Below, in pieces: positions 1 through 8,834 of a DNA stretch of 64,000 nt. Numbering within the stretch: position 1 is the first letter of the stretch; the number at the start of each line of letters is the position of its first letter. This stretch comes from an uncultured Coriobacteriaceae bacterium (GTDB lineage Bacteria > Actinomycetota > Coriobacteriia > Coriobacteriales > Atopobiaceae): the NCBI GenBank assembly GCA_902778135.1, contig CACYWP010000003.1, positions 1 to 64,000 of the forward strand, in the 5' to 3' direction. The position numbers and the translations under genes were made by a program. The notes beneath the pieces were generated by a model that was not told the DNA's origin, made no database searches, and saw only the letters and a program-made list of their open reading frames with translations.

Positions 1-6
1 CAAGCC

Positions 7-37
7 GGGGCCGCGGCCAGGTGACGGCTGCGGCCCC
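7..37 (+). terminator. GC-rich stem-loop at the window edge
   Basis: GGGGCCGCGGCC (7-18) pairs with GGCTGCGGCCCC (26-37) around a 7-nt loop, with one G-T pair. There is no T-run after it, so it may be a weak or Rho-aided terminator of a gene lying left of the window. Confidence 0.45.
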
Positions 38-514
38 TCGTAAACCGGTCCGCATGTTCGCTATCAAAGTGTCGGTTGTCGACATAGCAAAGTGTCGACA
101 TCCTCATTGACAAATACAGAACGACGTGCGCTCTCAGTGTCCAGCGAGTGCGACAACGTGCACGTGCGGCCGACTGTCGAGCGCTGGTGACTCGAACAAG
201 GAAAACGGCGCACTTCTCACTCTTATTTGTGTCTCCATACGCTGCTATCCTCACAGTTGTTCCGGAGCCGAGGTCCATACCGGGGGCCGCCAAGAGCTCG
301 GACGCTCGGCGTGAGAGATGCCGCTGGCTAGGTGCGGGCCGGCGACTTTCTCGCTTTCTTAGGCGCATGTGACACGCACATATCCTGATGAACATGCCTC
401 GGGTCTAGCCATGTGACCTTTCCCGCCCGCCAACGGGAGCTGAGTGCAGAGAGCCGCCTTCCTGCTGAGGGGAAGGCGGCTCAACACTGTGCAAGATGCT
501 AACAGCATTCAGAG
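38..514. other. Gene-free stretch with tandem TGTCGACA palindromes and a hairpin
   Basis: I see no convincing gene here: open frames are short and lack good ribosome binding sites. Two identical TGTCGACA palindromes lie at 77-84 and 93-100, each within a copy of CAAAGTGTCG or close to it (65-74 and 88-97). A TTGACA hexamer follows at 107-112 without a matching -10. This could be an operator/promoter region or an element end. Confidence 0.4.
451..482. terminator. Perfect 12-bp stem-loop downstream of the minus-strand operon
   Basis: GAGCCGCCTTCC (451-462) and GGAAGGCGGCTC (471-482) form a perfect stem with an 8-nt loop. It lies 33 bp beyond the stop of the minus-strand gene at 515-2542, where a terminator is expected. 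It has no clear T-run on either strand. Confidence 0.5.
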
Positions 515-2542
515 CTATCTATAGCGCACAGTCTTTAAATGCTCACCACAATGGCCTATAACAATTTTATTTCTAACGTCATCGACATAATAATGGACTC
601 TGAAACCATTTTTACCTTTGATATGCGACCAAACAAAGATTGTTTCACCCTCGTACGTCCTCTTTCGTTGGTTTTTGCATTCTGGGTCTTTCATCGTTTC
701 ACTAGATTCCATTGGCGCTAGCTCAAATCCTGTTTTCTCATAGAATTCAATTGCGACGTCTTTACGTTCACCAAAGTAGCAATACCAGAGTACCGTTGCG
801 ACCGACCTCAGTATGACCCAGGCATTATCAAGATAGCTAACTGGTGCATTCTTCGCCGAATTCTTAGCTTCATTAAGGACGACGAGCTTGTCAGGAAAAG
901 CATTGGCCATGATGTCGAGCACTTCGATTACGCTGCTCGGCAGCTTCTTCTCAATTGCTTTATATGCTACCTGCTCATCGAGTAACTGACCTATTAGTGA
1001 CCTGTGTCTTTTCTGACCAGCCACGAGATCGTTATAACGCTCAAAGAGCGAATCACGAGCTGCGGTAATCTGAGCGAGCTCAACGCGTTGTTTCTCGGAG
1101 TCTTTCTTGAGGTCTCTATTTGAAACCTCTAAAGAGTCGACCATTGCGAATGCTTCGTCTAGCATTAAAGCTGCGTCATCACCCGCATCTGCCATGGCTT
1201 TAATTGATACAGCTTCCAGATGATCAACGGAATCAAGATTGCTGAGCGTCTCTTTGTACCGGATATATGACTCACGCGCTCTGGCACGCGTCAGTGACTT
1301 TACGTCCATAAATATTGGGTCGGGATTCGGCTGTAAAAGAATAGTCTCAGCTACAAGCGCTCTGTACTGGTCAAATGGTTCACCAGCATCTTCAATATCA
1401 GCCATGCGGTACGACGGACAGAGGATGGCGTCTTTAGGATTGTTGATATCGATACCGCCGGGATAAATACGGACACGACCAGGACGACCCTTAAACTCAT
1501 TTTCGGGCCCTCGCCGACGAAATATCTTGTTTAGGCGAAGTCGAACATCTTCTTGCGACATATCCGCATAGAAAACATCTGCCATTCCTGCAAGTCTATT
1601 GCAAAGACGCTGTGGATCTATGTCGAAATGGCCTTCCTTATCGCTAAGGACAAGCACTATTGGAATAGTTCTGTATGTATCACGAAGCATATCTTCGAAC
1701 ATGAACCATCTACTCGTCGAGTACGCACCTATCAAAGCGTCGCGACTGAGCGTGCTGTCTGCCGTTTCATCTTGCGTGATTTTTTGAATCATTAGTTCGG
1801 TTAGGCTAACGGGTACGCTACCGATGTAGGCTCTATTTGATTCATCAGAAATCGATGGTAGATTGGTCATCTCTGACACTTTCCTGAGAGCTGACGGCTC
1901 CATATGTATGCGATCCAATGACACGGCCTTTGCAAAGACGGGTGTGTCGGAAATCACTGGGAGATGCTCATCACTTGCTGCCAGGAAAGACTCGAAGAGT
2001 GTGTCGAGGAAGAAGTAAGGTACCTCGGCATACGCTTCGTCTTCTACCCATACACCATAAGTGCTTACGCATACATATAGCCTCACGCGCTCTTCATCGG
2101 ATTCCATGCAGCAGGTAACGTGCCACCGTGTATACCAGAAGTTTGGAGGGTATTCGTCATAGTAATCACCGGGGGTCTCGTCTATGACGCAATCGTATTC
2201 CACCGCAAAGTACTGTGGTGCCTCCTTTGTTCCATCACCCACCTCGATGACGGAGACGACGCAAGCCATCTCATCTTCATAGCCGTCTGTAAATCGCGTC
2301 CCCTCATAGCCAGCTGGATACTGTACGCCTTCAAACAGAGGGCTGAGTGTGTCTGCACCATCTGAAAAGTCGAAGGCCAACAAGTCATGGACAGGCGACC
2401 ATTCTATTTCCATCGTATGCATCTCAAACGTTGCAATAAGGCTTTCAATACCGCACATGACCTGCCAACAGGTCTCCTCGCGATCGCCATTACAGGGATA
2501 CTCAAGCGTTGTTCTGAAGAAAATCTTGTCCGAGGGAGTCAT
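515..2542 (-). CDS. Unknown 675-residue protein at the end of a defence-like operon
   Basis: I cannot assign a function. The protein is acidic and cytosolic-looking (no signal peptide or membrane segment). Its centre (about residues 280-390) carries a block with PIVLVLSDKEG, LAGMADVFYADM and RVRIYPGGID. From memory this resembles a block found in uncharacterised, often coiled-coil-containing actinobacterial proteins, but I could not check it. Residues about 450-530 are predicted coiled coil (repeated E/K/L heptads). The C-terminus ends in FRVHYYVDD...IGHCGEHL, a small beta-rich module. The ATG at 2542 is preceded by GAGAGG. It follows the GIY-YIG gene by about 65 bp on the same strand, so it may share that operon's job. 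Confidence 0.7.
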   Translation of the reverse strand: MTPSDKIFFRTTLEYPCNGDREETCWQVMCGIESLIATFEMHTMEIEWSPVHDLLAFDFSDGADTLSPLFEGVQYPAGYEGTRFTDGYEDEMACVVSVIEVGDGTKEAPQYFAVEYDCVIDETPGDYYDEYPPNFWYTRWHVTCCMESDEERVRLYVCVSTYGVWVEDEAYAEVPYFFLDTLFESFLAASDEHLPVISDTPVFAKAVSLDRIHMEPSALRKVSEMTNLPSISDESNRAYIGSVPVSLTELMIQKITQDETADSTLSRDALIGAYSTSRWFMFEDMLRDTYRTIPIVLVLSDKEGHFDIDPQRLCNRLAGMADVFYADMSQEDVRLRLNKIFRRRGPENEFKGRPGRVRIYPGGIDINNPKDAILCPSYRMADIEDAGEPFDQYRALVAETILLQPNPDPIFMDVKSLTRARARESYIRYKETLSNLDSVDHLEAVSIKAMADAGDDAALMLDEAFAMVDSLEVSNRDLKKDSEKQRVELAQITAARDSLFERYNDLVAGQKRHRSLIGQLLDEQVAYKAIEKKLPSSVIEVLDIMANAFPDKLVVLNEAKNSAKNAPVSYLDNAWVILRSVATVLWYCYFGERKDVAIEFYEKTGFELAPMESSETMKDPECKNQRKRTYEGETIFVWSHIKGKNGFRVHYYVDDVRNKIVIGHCGEHLKTVRYR

Positions 2543-2607
2543 GTCGCAGCCTCTCTGATGGGTATTACTCGTTAGCTAGGGTGGAACATGGATACAGGTA
2601 CAAACGT

Positions 2608-3441
2608 CTATAAATCTTTGAGCAATGTGCCATCGGCTGCCTTCCACTCTTTACGCCCTGATGAACTACGGCCCAATACGACTGAAGATGCAGCAGATGG
2701 TGCACTGAACTCGTAGTCCTTCGTAAATGTCCCATTCGATATTGTGCCATCTGACTCGAGGTTCACCCTGAGAGCTGCATACCTGTGATTATCTGGAGTG
2801 AAATGATCAGCCATATGGTCGGATACCGTTGAGCCCGACATGACTATGAAGCCCGCCGGGCTGACAAAACCCTTCGCCTGGGCTTTATTGCCGACACAAT
2901 TGAGAATTTTTGTTTTAGATGAGGTCTTTTTTACTGGCACAAGGACACGATACCCGAGAGCATTGAGCAATACCGCAATGTTGCCGAGGAACTCTTCCAT
3001 CGAAGCAACTTGCGACTCCTTGAGCACCGTCGCCCCATACGTCGCTCTGGTGAGGACTTCATAGCGCCCACACTTTTTAGTCTCATCGACGAGGCGCCAC
3101 TCGAGATAACGGATGAGCGCCTTGTTGAGATCAGCACCTACAAAACAGACGGCTGTGCTCCAATAGTATTGCTCCTTGTCGTTCTTGTAGTCGTTGAGGT
3201 GCTGGCGCAGGCGCTTGAGGATGTTCTCCGCCTCTCCTATGTAGACACTGTCAGCACCGTTGTCGTCCTTGCAGAACAGCAGATAGACTCCGACGCCCTG
3301 GATGTCGTCACGTTGACATGCGTCTACCTCAGTGCGAGGAATCCTTATCGCCTTGCCGTTCCAGTTGGAGAGCTCGGCAGTGACCAGACCATCGGCCGTA
3401 CCTTCCACAAGGAACATCTCTATCGTCTTACCGTGTGCCAT
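2608..3441 (-). CDS. GIY-YIG nuclease-like protein with DUF4357
   Basis: The N-terminal half carries a GIY-YIG fold: GVYLLF at residues about 51-56 and VYIGEAENILKRLRQH at 66-81, with the expected arginines. The C-terminal end (SAPSAASSVVLG through GRKEWKAADG) is the DUF4357 signature. GIY-YIG domains cut DNA, and this architecture is often found beside restriction-modification genes. I chose the ATG at 3441 because AGGGTG lies 6 nt upstream and the family usually starts just before the KTIxxFL strand. An in-frame ATG at 3459 is the alternative; it begins only 5 nt after the helicase stop. Either way it is the next gene of the helicase/methylase operon. Confidence 0.85.
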   Translation of the reverse strand: MAHGKTIEMFLVEGTADGLVTAELSNWNGKAIRIPRTEVDACQRDDIQGVGVYLLFCKDDNGADSVYIGEAENILKRLRQHLNDYKNDKEQYYWSTAVCFVGADLNKALIRYLEWRLVDETKKCGRYEVLTRATYGATVLKESQVASMEEFLGNIAVLLNALGYRVLVPVKKTSSKTKILNCVGNKAQAKGFVSPAGFIVMSGSTVSDHMADHFTPDNHRYAALRVNLESDGTISNGTFTKDYEFSAPSAASSVVLGRSSSGRKEWKAADGTLLKDL

Positions 3442-3464
3442 AGCTATCACCCTATCCATGGCTA

Positions 3465-6400
3465 CTAGTGCATGCTTTGAACGTTCTCTTCGATGTAGTT
3501 GATATCCTCATTGGACAAGCCATACCACTCGTAGAGCTGGGCGTCTATTTCCGCGACTGAAGCCGTCCAGTCGATATTGGAAGAAATGCCAAAGCTCTGC
3601 TGTGGGACCCTTCCCCACACCGCTGAAGAGGCGTGCTGTGTCACCTTCATCGTGCCAAGCAGCGCACGCACAAACTTCGTCTTGAGGTACTTGGCGCAGG
3701 CGACTGCTTCCCGCTCCTCGTCGAATTGGCCTATGGCCAAGAACGTGTCCGTCTGACCAACACCCGGAACTCCGATGATCGGCTCACTCAAAGTTTCGCC
3801 AAACTTGCCCGAACCCTGTGCTTCCGCAATGAAGACCTTATAGAAGTTCAAAGTGTTCGAATCATTCTCGGTCACATAGTCACGACGAACCCACTTGTAC
3901 GACCTACCCGCTTTTGTGCGGCCGAGTATCTGAATATACTCCCTGCCATCCTGTGGCTTCGAATCATGGAACGCAAAATCAAACTCGTCGAGCTCAGATG
4001 AGATGATTTTGTCTTTGGTCCCCTTATTCAGAACATATCGCGCAGAAGGATTCTCTTCAAAGAAAACACTAGTGAAATGGAAGATACCTTGGCTGCTGAC
4101 GATGTCTCTCAACGGTGCAAATCCTTGGCTGTCAATGACCTTCATTACTATGGGCTTCTGACGCTCGTCCTTCAGCATGATACGGACAGGGCCAAGAATC
4201 TTATGCTCATCACGATACGTAATGACAACCCCGCCCTTTATCTCGGCAGAGGGGAACACCTCCCTCGCATCCGGGAAATACTCGACGACTGAAAGATGCT
4301 CATCTTCGAGCATCCTCTGGTTGAAGTCCTTCGGCGTCATCCCCTGGTTGAACAAGAAGCGCGCGGGGGTAATGAGAGACACCTTATCAGAGAGTTTGAA
4401 TGCAGCGTCCATGAACATGTGATATACGGGGTTAGCCCTACCGTTGCCTTCGACCTGCTCCTGGTACGGTGGATTGCCGACTACAGCCGAAAACTCAATA
4501 GCCACTTTACCTCCCAAATCCCAGTACCTGGGCCTCTTTACCTTATCAATGAACTGCTTGGGCTTGTGCTTAAGCGTGCCGATCAGATTATCGAAATAGT
4601 GGGCCTGGATCCTTCCACCCATATAGCCGAGCAGCGTACGGCGTGTAATCGTCTTTGCCATTGGTGTCTTGCAGACTACGAAGACATTCGTTTCCACCGT
4701 CTCAAGCCAGAGGCGACGCTTTGCCTCGAAATCCATGCCTCTTTCCTCTTTACCTGCCCTTGAGCGGTATTCGGTATAAGTCACATACAGAGGATAGAGT
4801 CCGGTCTTGCTGTTAATCTCGAGTATGCGCGCACCAGGATCGCCGAAGACTTCTCGTGTAGTAGCGCCCCTATCTACGAAGCGTGGTTGGTCAAGGACTT
4901 CCTGATGAGTCTCATCGAAGAAGTCCCATCCACCCAGACAATCGCTCAGATGCATATTGACGACACGCCAGGGCGTGAGCACCGTCTCCTTGTCCGGATT
5001 CTTGAAGTACGTAAACAACGCGGCGATGCGTTTCACACGTTCGGTCGGCTCAAGTCCGTCCGCCCTGTGGGCGATGTCGCGGATGCGGTGCCCAGCCGCG
5101 ATGAACACGTCCTCATCATAGAAACGCATGAAGTCACGGAACATCTTCTTTGTAACGCCCTTGGGCATGAACTCGTCCCAGGAGGCATCGTCGACCATCT
5201 GGACGAACTCCTCTAGCGTTATGTCCTTGTCGTAGGGCGTGTCCGCCCCGAAGATGAGCATGGGCATGCGGACGGAAATCTGGCGCAGGATCGAGATCGC
5301 GTTATCGCGGTTCTTCTTCGCCTCCTTGCGCTTTGCCAGCAGCTCCTTCTCCTCCTCGGTGAGCTCCCGCTTGGGCTTCTTCTTGGCCTTCTCGAGCTTC
5401 TCATACTCCTCGTCGGTAAGGCCCTGCTTGTTGACCTCTATGTCGTCGACCGCCTTCGTGGGCTTGGATGCGCCCACGATCTTCTTGAGGTCGCTGAAGG
5501 CCGTTAGGTCGCCGTCGGTGAGCCCGTACAGCTCCTCCGAATAGAGGTTCTGGTCCTCGAACCCGCTGCGCACCACGCGGTCGGCGTAGGCGCGCTTCAT
5601 CTGCTGGAGCAGGACGCCCGTGTCGTACTGCGTCATCTCGGAGCCGGAGATGGCAATGACCGGGCAGAAGTTGAGGAAGGCGCCCAAGCGGTCCCTGTCA
5701 TGCTGGGTCGTCTTTCCTGGCTTCGCCGACGCCTTGACGGCCTCGGCGACCATCTTGAGCGTGCGGTCGGGCGCGAAGTCGAAGACGTATGCGCATTCCT
5801 TTGCCTTGCCGTCGATCTGGCCCGGTGACTGCACGCGGAATATGGTCTGCAGGTAGTTGGCGGCGCTCGTGCTGTAGGAGCCCGAGAGCATGAGGACAGC
5901 CGACCACTCCTTGACCGTGACGCCCGTGGTGAGCCGCCCGCAGGAGAGCGTGATGGTGTAGTTGCCTAGTGCATCGGCCTTCTCGATGGCTCCGAGCACC
6001 TTGCCCAGCGCCTCGCGGTCCTCCTCGTCCTCGTCGTCACCGTCACCCGCCACGTTGACGACGCGGAAGGCGCCTGAGCCGAAGACGGGATGATCATGCA
6101 TCAGCTTGGAGAGGGCGCGTGCCTCGCGCACCCCCGGCACCATCCAGAGCGAGTGACGGAACATGTCGCGGTACTCCTCCGTCGAGAAGGGGTACTGCGA
6201 GGTGTCTGAGGGCGTACACATGAGGTCGAGGAACGCCCTGACGTCCTGCTCGTGCACGAAGTCTCCCAGCCTTGCCGTCTCAGGCATGTCGGCGTGGTCG
6301 CGGCTGAAGTTGCCCGTCCAGGTGCGGAAGAACTCGCGGAAGTTGAAGGCCACGTCGGTGTCGCCCATATAGCGGGAGGACCCAAAGACGTCACCAAGAT

Positions 6401-7517
6401 CGTAGGTGTAGATGCGCAGCTCGGGCAGGTCTTCGTAGGGGTTGGAGTCGCCGAAGTGGGTGGCCCACCAGTCCTGCTTGGCCTTCTGCTCCATGACGTA
6501 GTCCCAGGTGAACACCTCGGCGTCCTCGTAGTCGGAGAGGATGTTGAAGGGGGTGCCCGAGAGGGCCAGGAACTTGGTCTTGCCCTTGTTCTCCTTGACG
6601 ACCGCCTTGACCGTCTCGTCTCCCAGGGTGGTCTGCGTCCCCTCGTGGGCCTCGTCCACGATGACGAAGTCCCAGACCGTCCTGAAGACGTCGTCGTTCT
6701 TGTCGAACTTGCCGCCGACCTTCTTGGACCCGCGCAGGTCCTGTATGGATGCGAAGTAGACGAAGGGGTCGCCCGACTCGAGCAGCGACTGGAGCGTGGC
6801 GCCCGTTCCCTTTGAGCCGTAGCGGTAGCCCATCGAGGCGTCGAATATCTTGTCGAAGTCCTCGTACCAGCCCTTGTCCACGACGGGGCGGTGGGTCATG
6901 ATGATCGTCCGTTTGAAGCCCATGCGCCGCACGACCTCGAGAGCTGTGAGCGTCTTGCCGAAGCGCATCTTGGCGTTCCAGAGCATGCGGTTGGAGACCT
7001 TGAACTGTTCCTTCGTCTGATCAATGGCTTTTAGCTGCTCGGGACGGAAGACAATAGGGGTCTTCACCTTCGTAGAAGTACCGGAAAGGTTGGCCCGCTG
7101 GTTCTTGTACGCCTCGATCGCCTTCTTGGCGGTTGCGAGGTCCACGGGGTACCACTCGCCGCCCGTGGTGTCGGCAATTTTGACGTTGTGGATGTGCGAG
7201 TTCTCCAGCACTGCGTGGACGTCGTAGTCGCGGAAGCTGTCGAGAAATGTCACGCCATGCCTGGTGACCTGGCGCACGGCGAGCTCAGTGTGCAGCAGGT
7301 TGTAGGAGAAGCCACCCGTGTTGGTGAATCCCTTGATTCTCTCGCGGGCCGCCTGGTTGAGGGCCTTGCAGTTGGGAGGGAGCTTGTCTATCGGGTCGTC
7401 CGTGTGGACCGTCGCATCGCCGATCTTGAGGACGCCCGCGTGGGCGTGGTCCCTGACCTCCATCACATAGATGAGCTTGTAGCTGGTCGTGGGCTTGAAC
7501 TTCTGCGCTGCTGTCAT
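3465..7517 (-). CDS. T5orf172-like / DEAD-type helicase / Eco57I-type DNA methylase fusion
   Basis: A 1350-residue protein with three parts. Residues about 15-110 look like a T5orf172/GIY-YIG-related module (KLIYVMEVRDH, KIGDATV). A superfamily 2 helicase follows: P-loop AKMRFGKT at about 180-188, DEAH box IVDEAHEGT near 286, and a C-terminal lobe with TGVTVKEW and QTIFRVQSPG. The last third is an N6-adenine methylase with the NPPY catalytic motif near residue 1014. A lysine-rich coiled linker lies between helicase and methylase. The ATG at 7517 overlaps the stop of the upstream gene (ATGA) and has AAGGGAAGAG before it. An in-frame ATG at 7598 exists but lies inside the neighbour. Probable role: restriction-modification or a related DNA defence enzyme. 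The methylase's SAM-binding motif seems to sit in the separate upstream subunit. Confidence 0.88.
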   Translation of the reverse strand: MTAAQKFKPTTSYKLIYVMEVRDHAHAGVLKIGDATVHTDDPIDKLPPNCKALNQAARERIKGFTNTGGFSYNLLHTELAVRQVTRHGVTFLDSFRDYDVHAVLENSHIHNVKIADTTGGEWYPVDLATAKKAIEAYKNQRANLSGTSTKVKTPIVFRPEQLKAIDQTKEQFKVSNRMLWNAKMRFGKTLTALEVVRRMGFKRTIIMTHRPVVDKGWYEDFDKIFDASMGYRYGSKGTGATLQSLLESGDPFVYFASIQDLRGSKKVGGKFDKNDDVFRTVWDFVIVDEAHEGTQTTLGDETVKAVVKENKGKTKFLALSGTPFNILSDYEDAEVFTWDYVMEQKAKQDWWATHFGDSNPYEDLPELRIYTYDLGDVFGSSRYMGDTDVAFNFREFFRTWTGNFSRDHADMPETARLGDFVHEQDVRAFLDLMCTPSDTSQYPFSTEEYRDMFRHSLWMVPGVREARALSKLMHDHPVFGSGAFRVVNVAGDGDDEDEEDREALGKVLGAIEKADALGNYTITLSCGRLTTGVTVKEWSAVLMLSGSYSTSAANYLQTIFRVQSPGQIDGKAKECAYVFDFAPDRTLKMVAEAVKASAKPGKTTQHDRDRLGAFLNFCPVIAISGSEMTQYDTGVLLQQMKRAYADRVVRSGFEDQNLYSEELYGLTDGDLTAFSDLKKIVGASKPTKAVDDIEVNKQGLTDEEYEKLEKAKKKPKRELTEEEKELLAKRKEAKKNRDNAISILRQISVRMPMLIFGADTPYDKDITLEEFVQMVDDASWDEFMPKGVTKKMFRDFMRFYDEDVFIAAGHRIRDIAHRADGLEPTERVKRIAALFTYFKNPDKETVLTPWRVVNMHLSDCLGGWDFFDETHQEVLDQPRFVDRGATTREVFGDPGARILEINSKTGLYPLYVTYTEYRSRAGKEERGMDFEAKRRLWLETVETNVFVVCKTPMAKTITRRTLLGYMGGRIQAHYFDNLIGTLKHKPKQFIDKVKRPRYWDLGGKVAIEFSAVVGNPPYQEQVEGNGRANPVYHMFMDAAFKLSDKVSLITPARFLFNQGMTPKDFNQRMLEDEHLSVVEYFPDAREVFPSAEIKGGVVITYRDEHKILGPVRIMLKDERQKPIVMKVIDSQGFAPLRDIVSSQGIFHFTSVFFEENPSARYVLNKGTKDKIISSELDEFDFAFHDSKPQDGREYIQILGRTKAGRSYKWVRRDYVTENDSNTLNFYKVFIAEAQGSGKFGETLSEPIIGVPGVGQTDTFLAIGQFDEEREAVACAKYLKTKFVRALLGTMKVTQHASSAVWGRVPQQSFGISSNIDWTASVAEIDAQLYEWYGLSNEDINYIEENVQSMH

Positions 7518-8461
7518 GGCACTCTTCCCTTCACGAGGGACCTGAACTCCACCGGCTTTGCCCCGCCCGTGCACCATCTCCAGTCCTTGACCAGGCAAGG
7601 CACGGGTTCGGTGCCCGGCTCCTCATCATCGCCGAAGAGGGCGGGCTGCCATGAGGTGGCCGGCCTTTCGGCATACGGCACGGTGTAGGTGTAGCCATCC
7701 ATCTGGAAAACGTTCCAGGCGATGACGTTGGCGAGCTTGCGGAACTCCTCCTTGAGGAGGGGCGCCGAGAACTGGTGCTGATGCGCGTCCTCCACCGCCG
7801 CGAGCACGTTCTCGCGCGCTATGAGCACGTTATCGCCCTGGAAGTCGTAGGCGTAGGTTGCCTCGAGGGCGCGGCGCGTCCACTTGAGCCACCCGGCCCC
7901 GTCCGCGCAGTTCTCGCACACGACGCGCAGCTTGCGGTCGAGCAGGCCCACCCTGTCGGGGAACTGGATCGTCTCGCCCGTCGTGGCGTCGTAGCGCGTC
8001 GTGATGTAGGGGGCCTCACCGCACGTTATCTCGAGCACGCGCTTGTCGACGTAGCCTTGCCAGGTGTGCTCCTCGTCGAAGCTTATGGGCTGGGCCTTCG
8101 TCGTCCACCCTCGCTCGGTCTCGACGTTGAATCCTGGGTCTCGGCCGAACCAGGCCGCATCCACCTGGTTGTTCTGCGCGTTGCAGACCCAGGCAGGCGT
8201 GAACACCTCCGCCTTGTCGCGCGTGCGGTGACGCTGCTCCTCCTCGCTCTTGGTGACGCGGGGGCGGATCACGTCGAACCCGAATCCTCGCACGAACTCG
8301 GGATTCATCTCGCACCCGGGCTGGTACTGGGGGCCGAGGCTTGCATATGCGTCGGTGGCCCAGCGGAGGTAGCCGCCCGTCGTCTTGTCGGTCAGGAGCG
8401 TCCTCAAAGTGCGCTCGTCACGTTCCGCTATCACGCGCTCGTCGATGTCGATTGCCTCCAC
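7514..8461 (-). CDS. Restriction-modification methylase subunit (SAM-binding half)
   Basis: A 315-residue protein with a type II/IIG-like adenine methylase N-terminal region: VFTPAWVCN at about 84-92 (motif X-like) and LEITCGEAPYI at about 143-153, placed where the SAM-binding motif I belongs. No NPPY motif is present; that motif is in the next gene, whose start overlaps this stop (ATGA). So the two proteins probably build one methylase. The start codon is GTG at 8461, set by a perfect AGGAGGTGA six nucleotides upstream. First gene of the minus-strand operon. Confidence 0.82.
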   Translation of the reverse strand: MEAIDIDERVIAERDERTLRTLLTDKTTGGYLRWATDAYASLGPQYQPGCEMNPEFVRGFGFDVIRPRVTKSEEEQRHRTRDKAEVFTPAWVCNAQNNQVDAAWFGRDPGFNVETERGWTTKAQPISFDEEHTWQGYVDKRVLEITCGEAPYITTRYDATTGETIQFPDRVGLLDRKLRVVCENCADGAGWLKWTRRALEATYAYDFQGDNVLIARENVLAAVEDAHQHQFSAPLLKEEFRKLANVIAWNVFQMDGYTYTVPYAERPATSWQPALFGDDEEPGTEPVPCLVKDWRWCTGGAKPVEFRSLVKGRVP

Positions 8462-8834
8462 ATGTCACCTCCTATGAGTATGGGGCTGATGTAAGTTGCC
8501 GCAACGATGATTCTAACAAGGTGTGCGGACACAATTGCTGGGTCACCGCTCCGCATGGTATTCCTCTCGGTAAAACGCCCCCTCTTCAGGCGTTGGTCAT
8601 CAGGATGAGACGTAATTGGATGTGGCAAAGACCGTGCTGCGCAAGTCCTTGACATTAATTTGCCCTTGCGATGAGTGTTTTTTACAGTTTCTCGTACGTA
8701 TAACCGCTAGCGGCTTGATGCCATTTGTGTCTCTGTCAATGAGTACAATTCTATAGGTATCCACATTGGAGGGTGAGCTATACCAGCAATAGGGTCACGC
8801 GAGCACATGACAAGGTTAAGGGCGGAGAGGCTAC
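8462..8834. promoter_or_regulatory. Divergent intergenic region between the two defence-like operons
   Basis: This 373-bp stretch separates divergently transcribed operons and must hold promoters for both. It is AT-richer than the genes beside it. A run containing TACAAT and TATAGG (about 8744-8758) could supply a -10 box for the plus-strand gene, but I see no well-spaced -35. AGGAGGTGA for the minus gene lies at its left end. No small gene is convincing. Confidence 0.45.

Noticed and set aside
148-372. Short plus-strand gene in the left gap
   Set aside because: No ribosome binding site, Arg-rich composition as in out-of-frame GC-rich sequence, and no recognisable motif.
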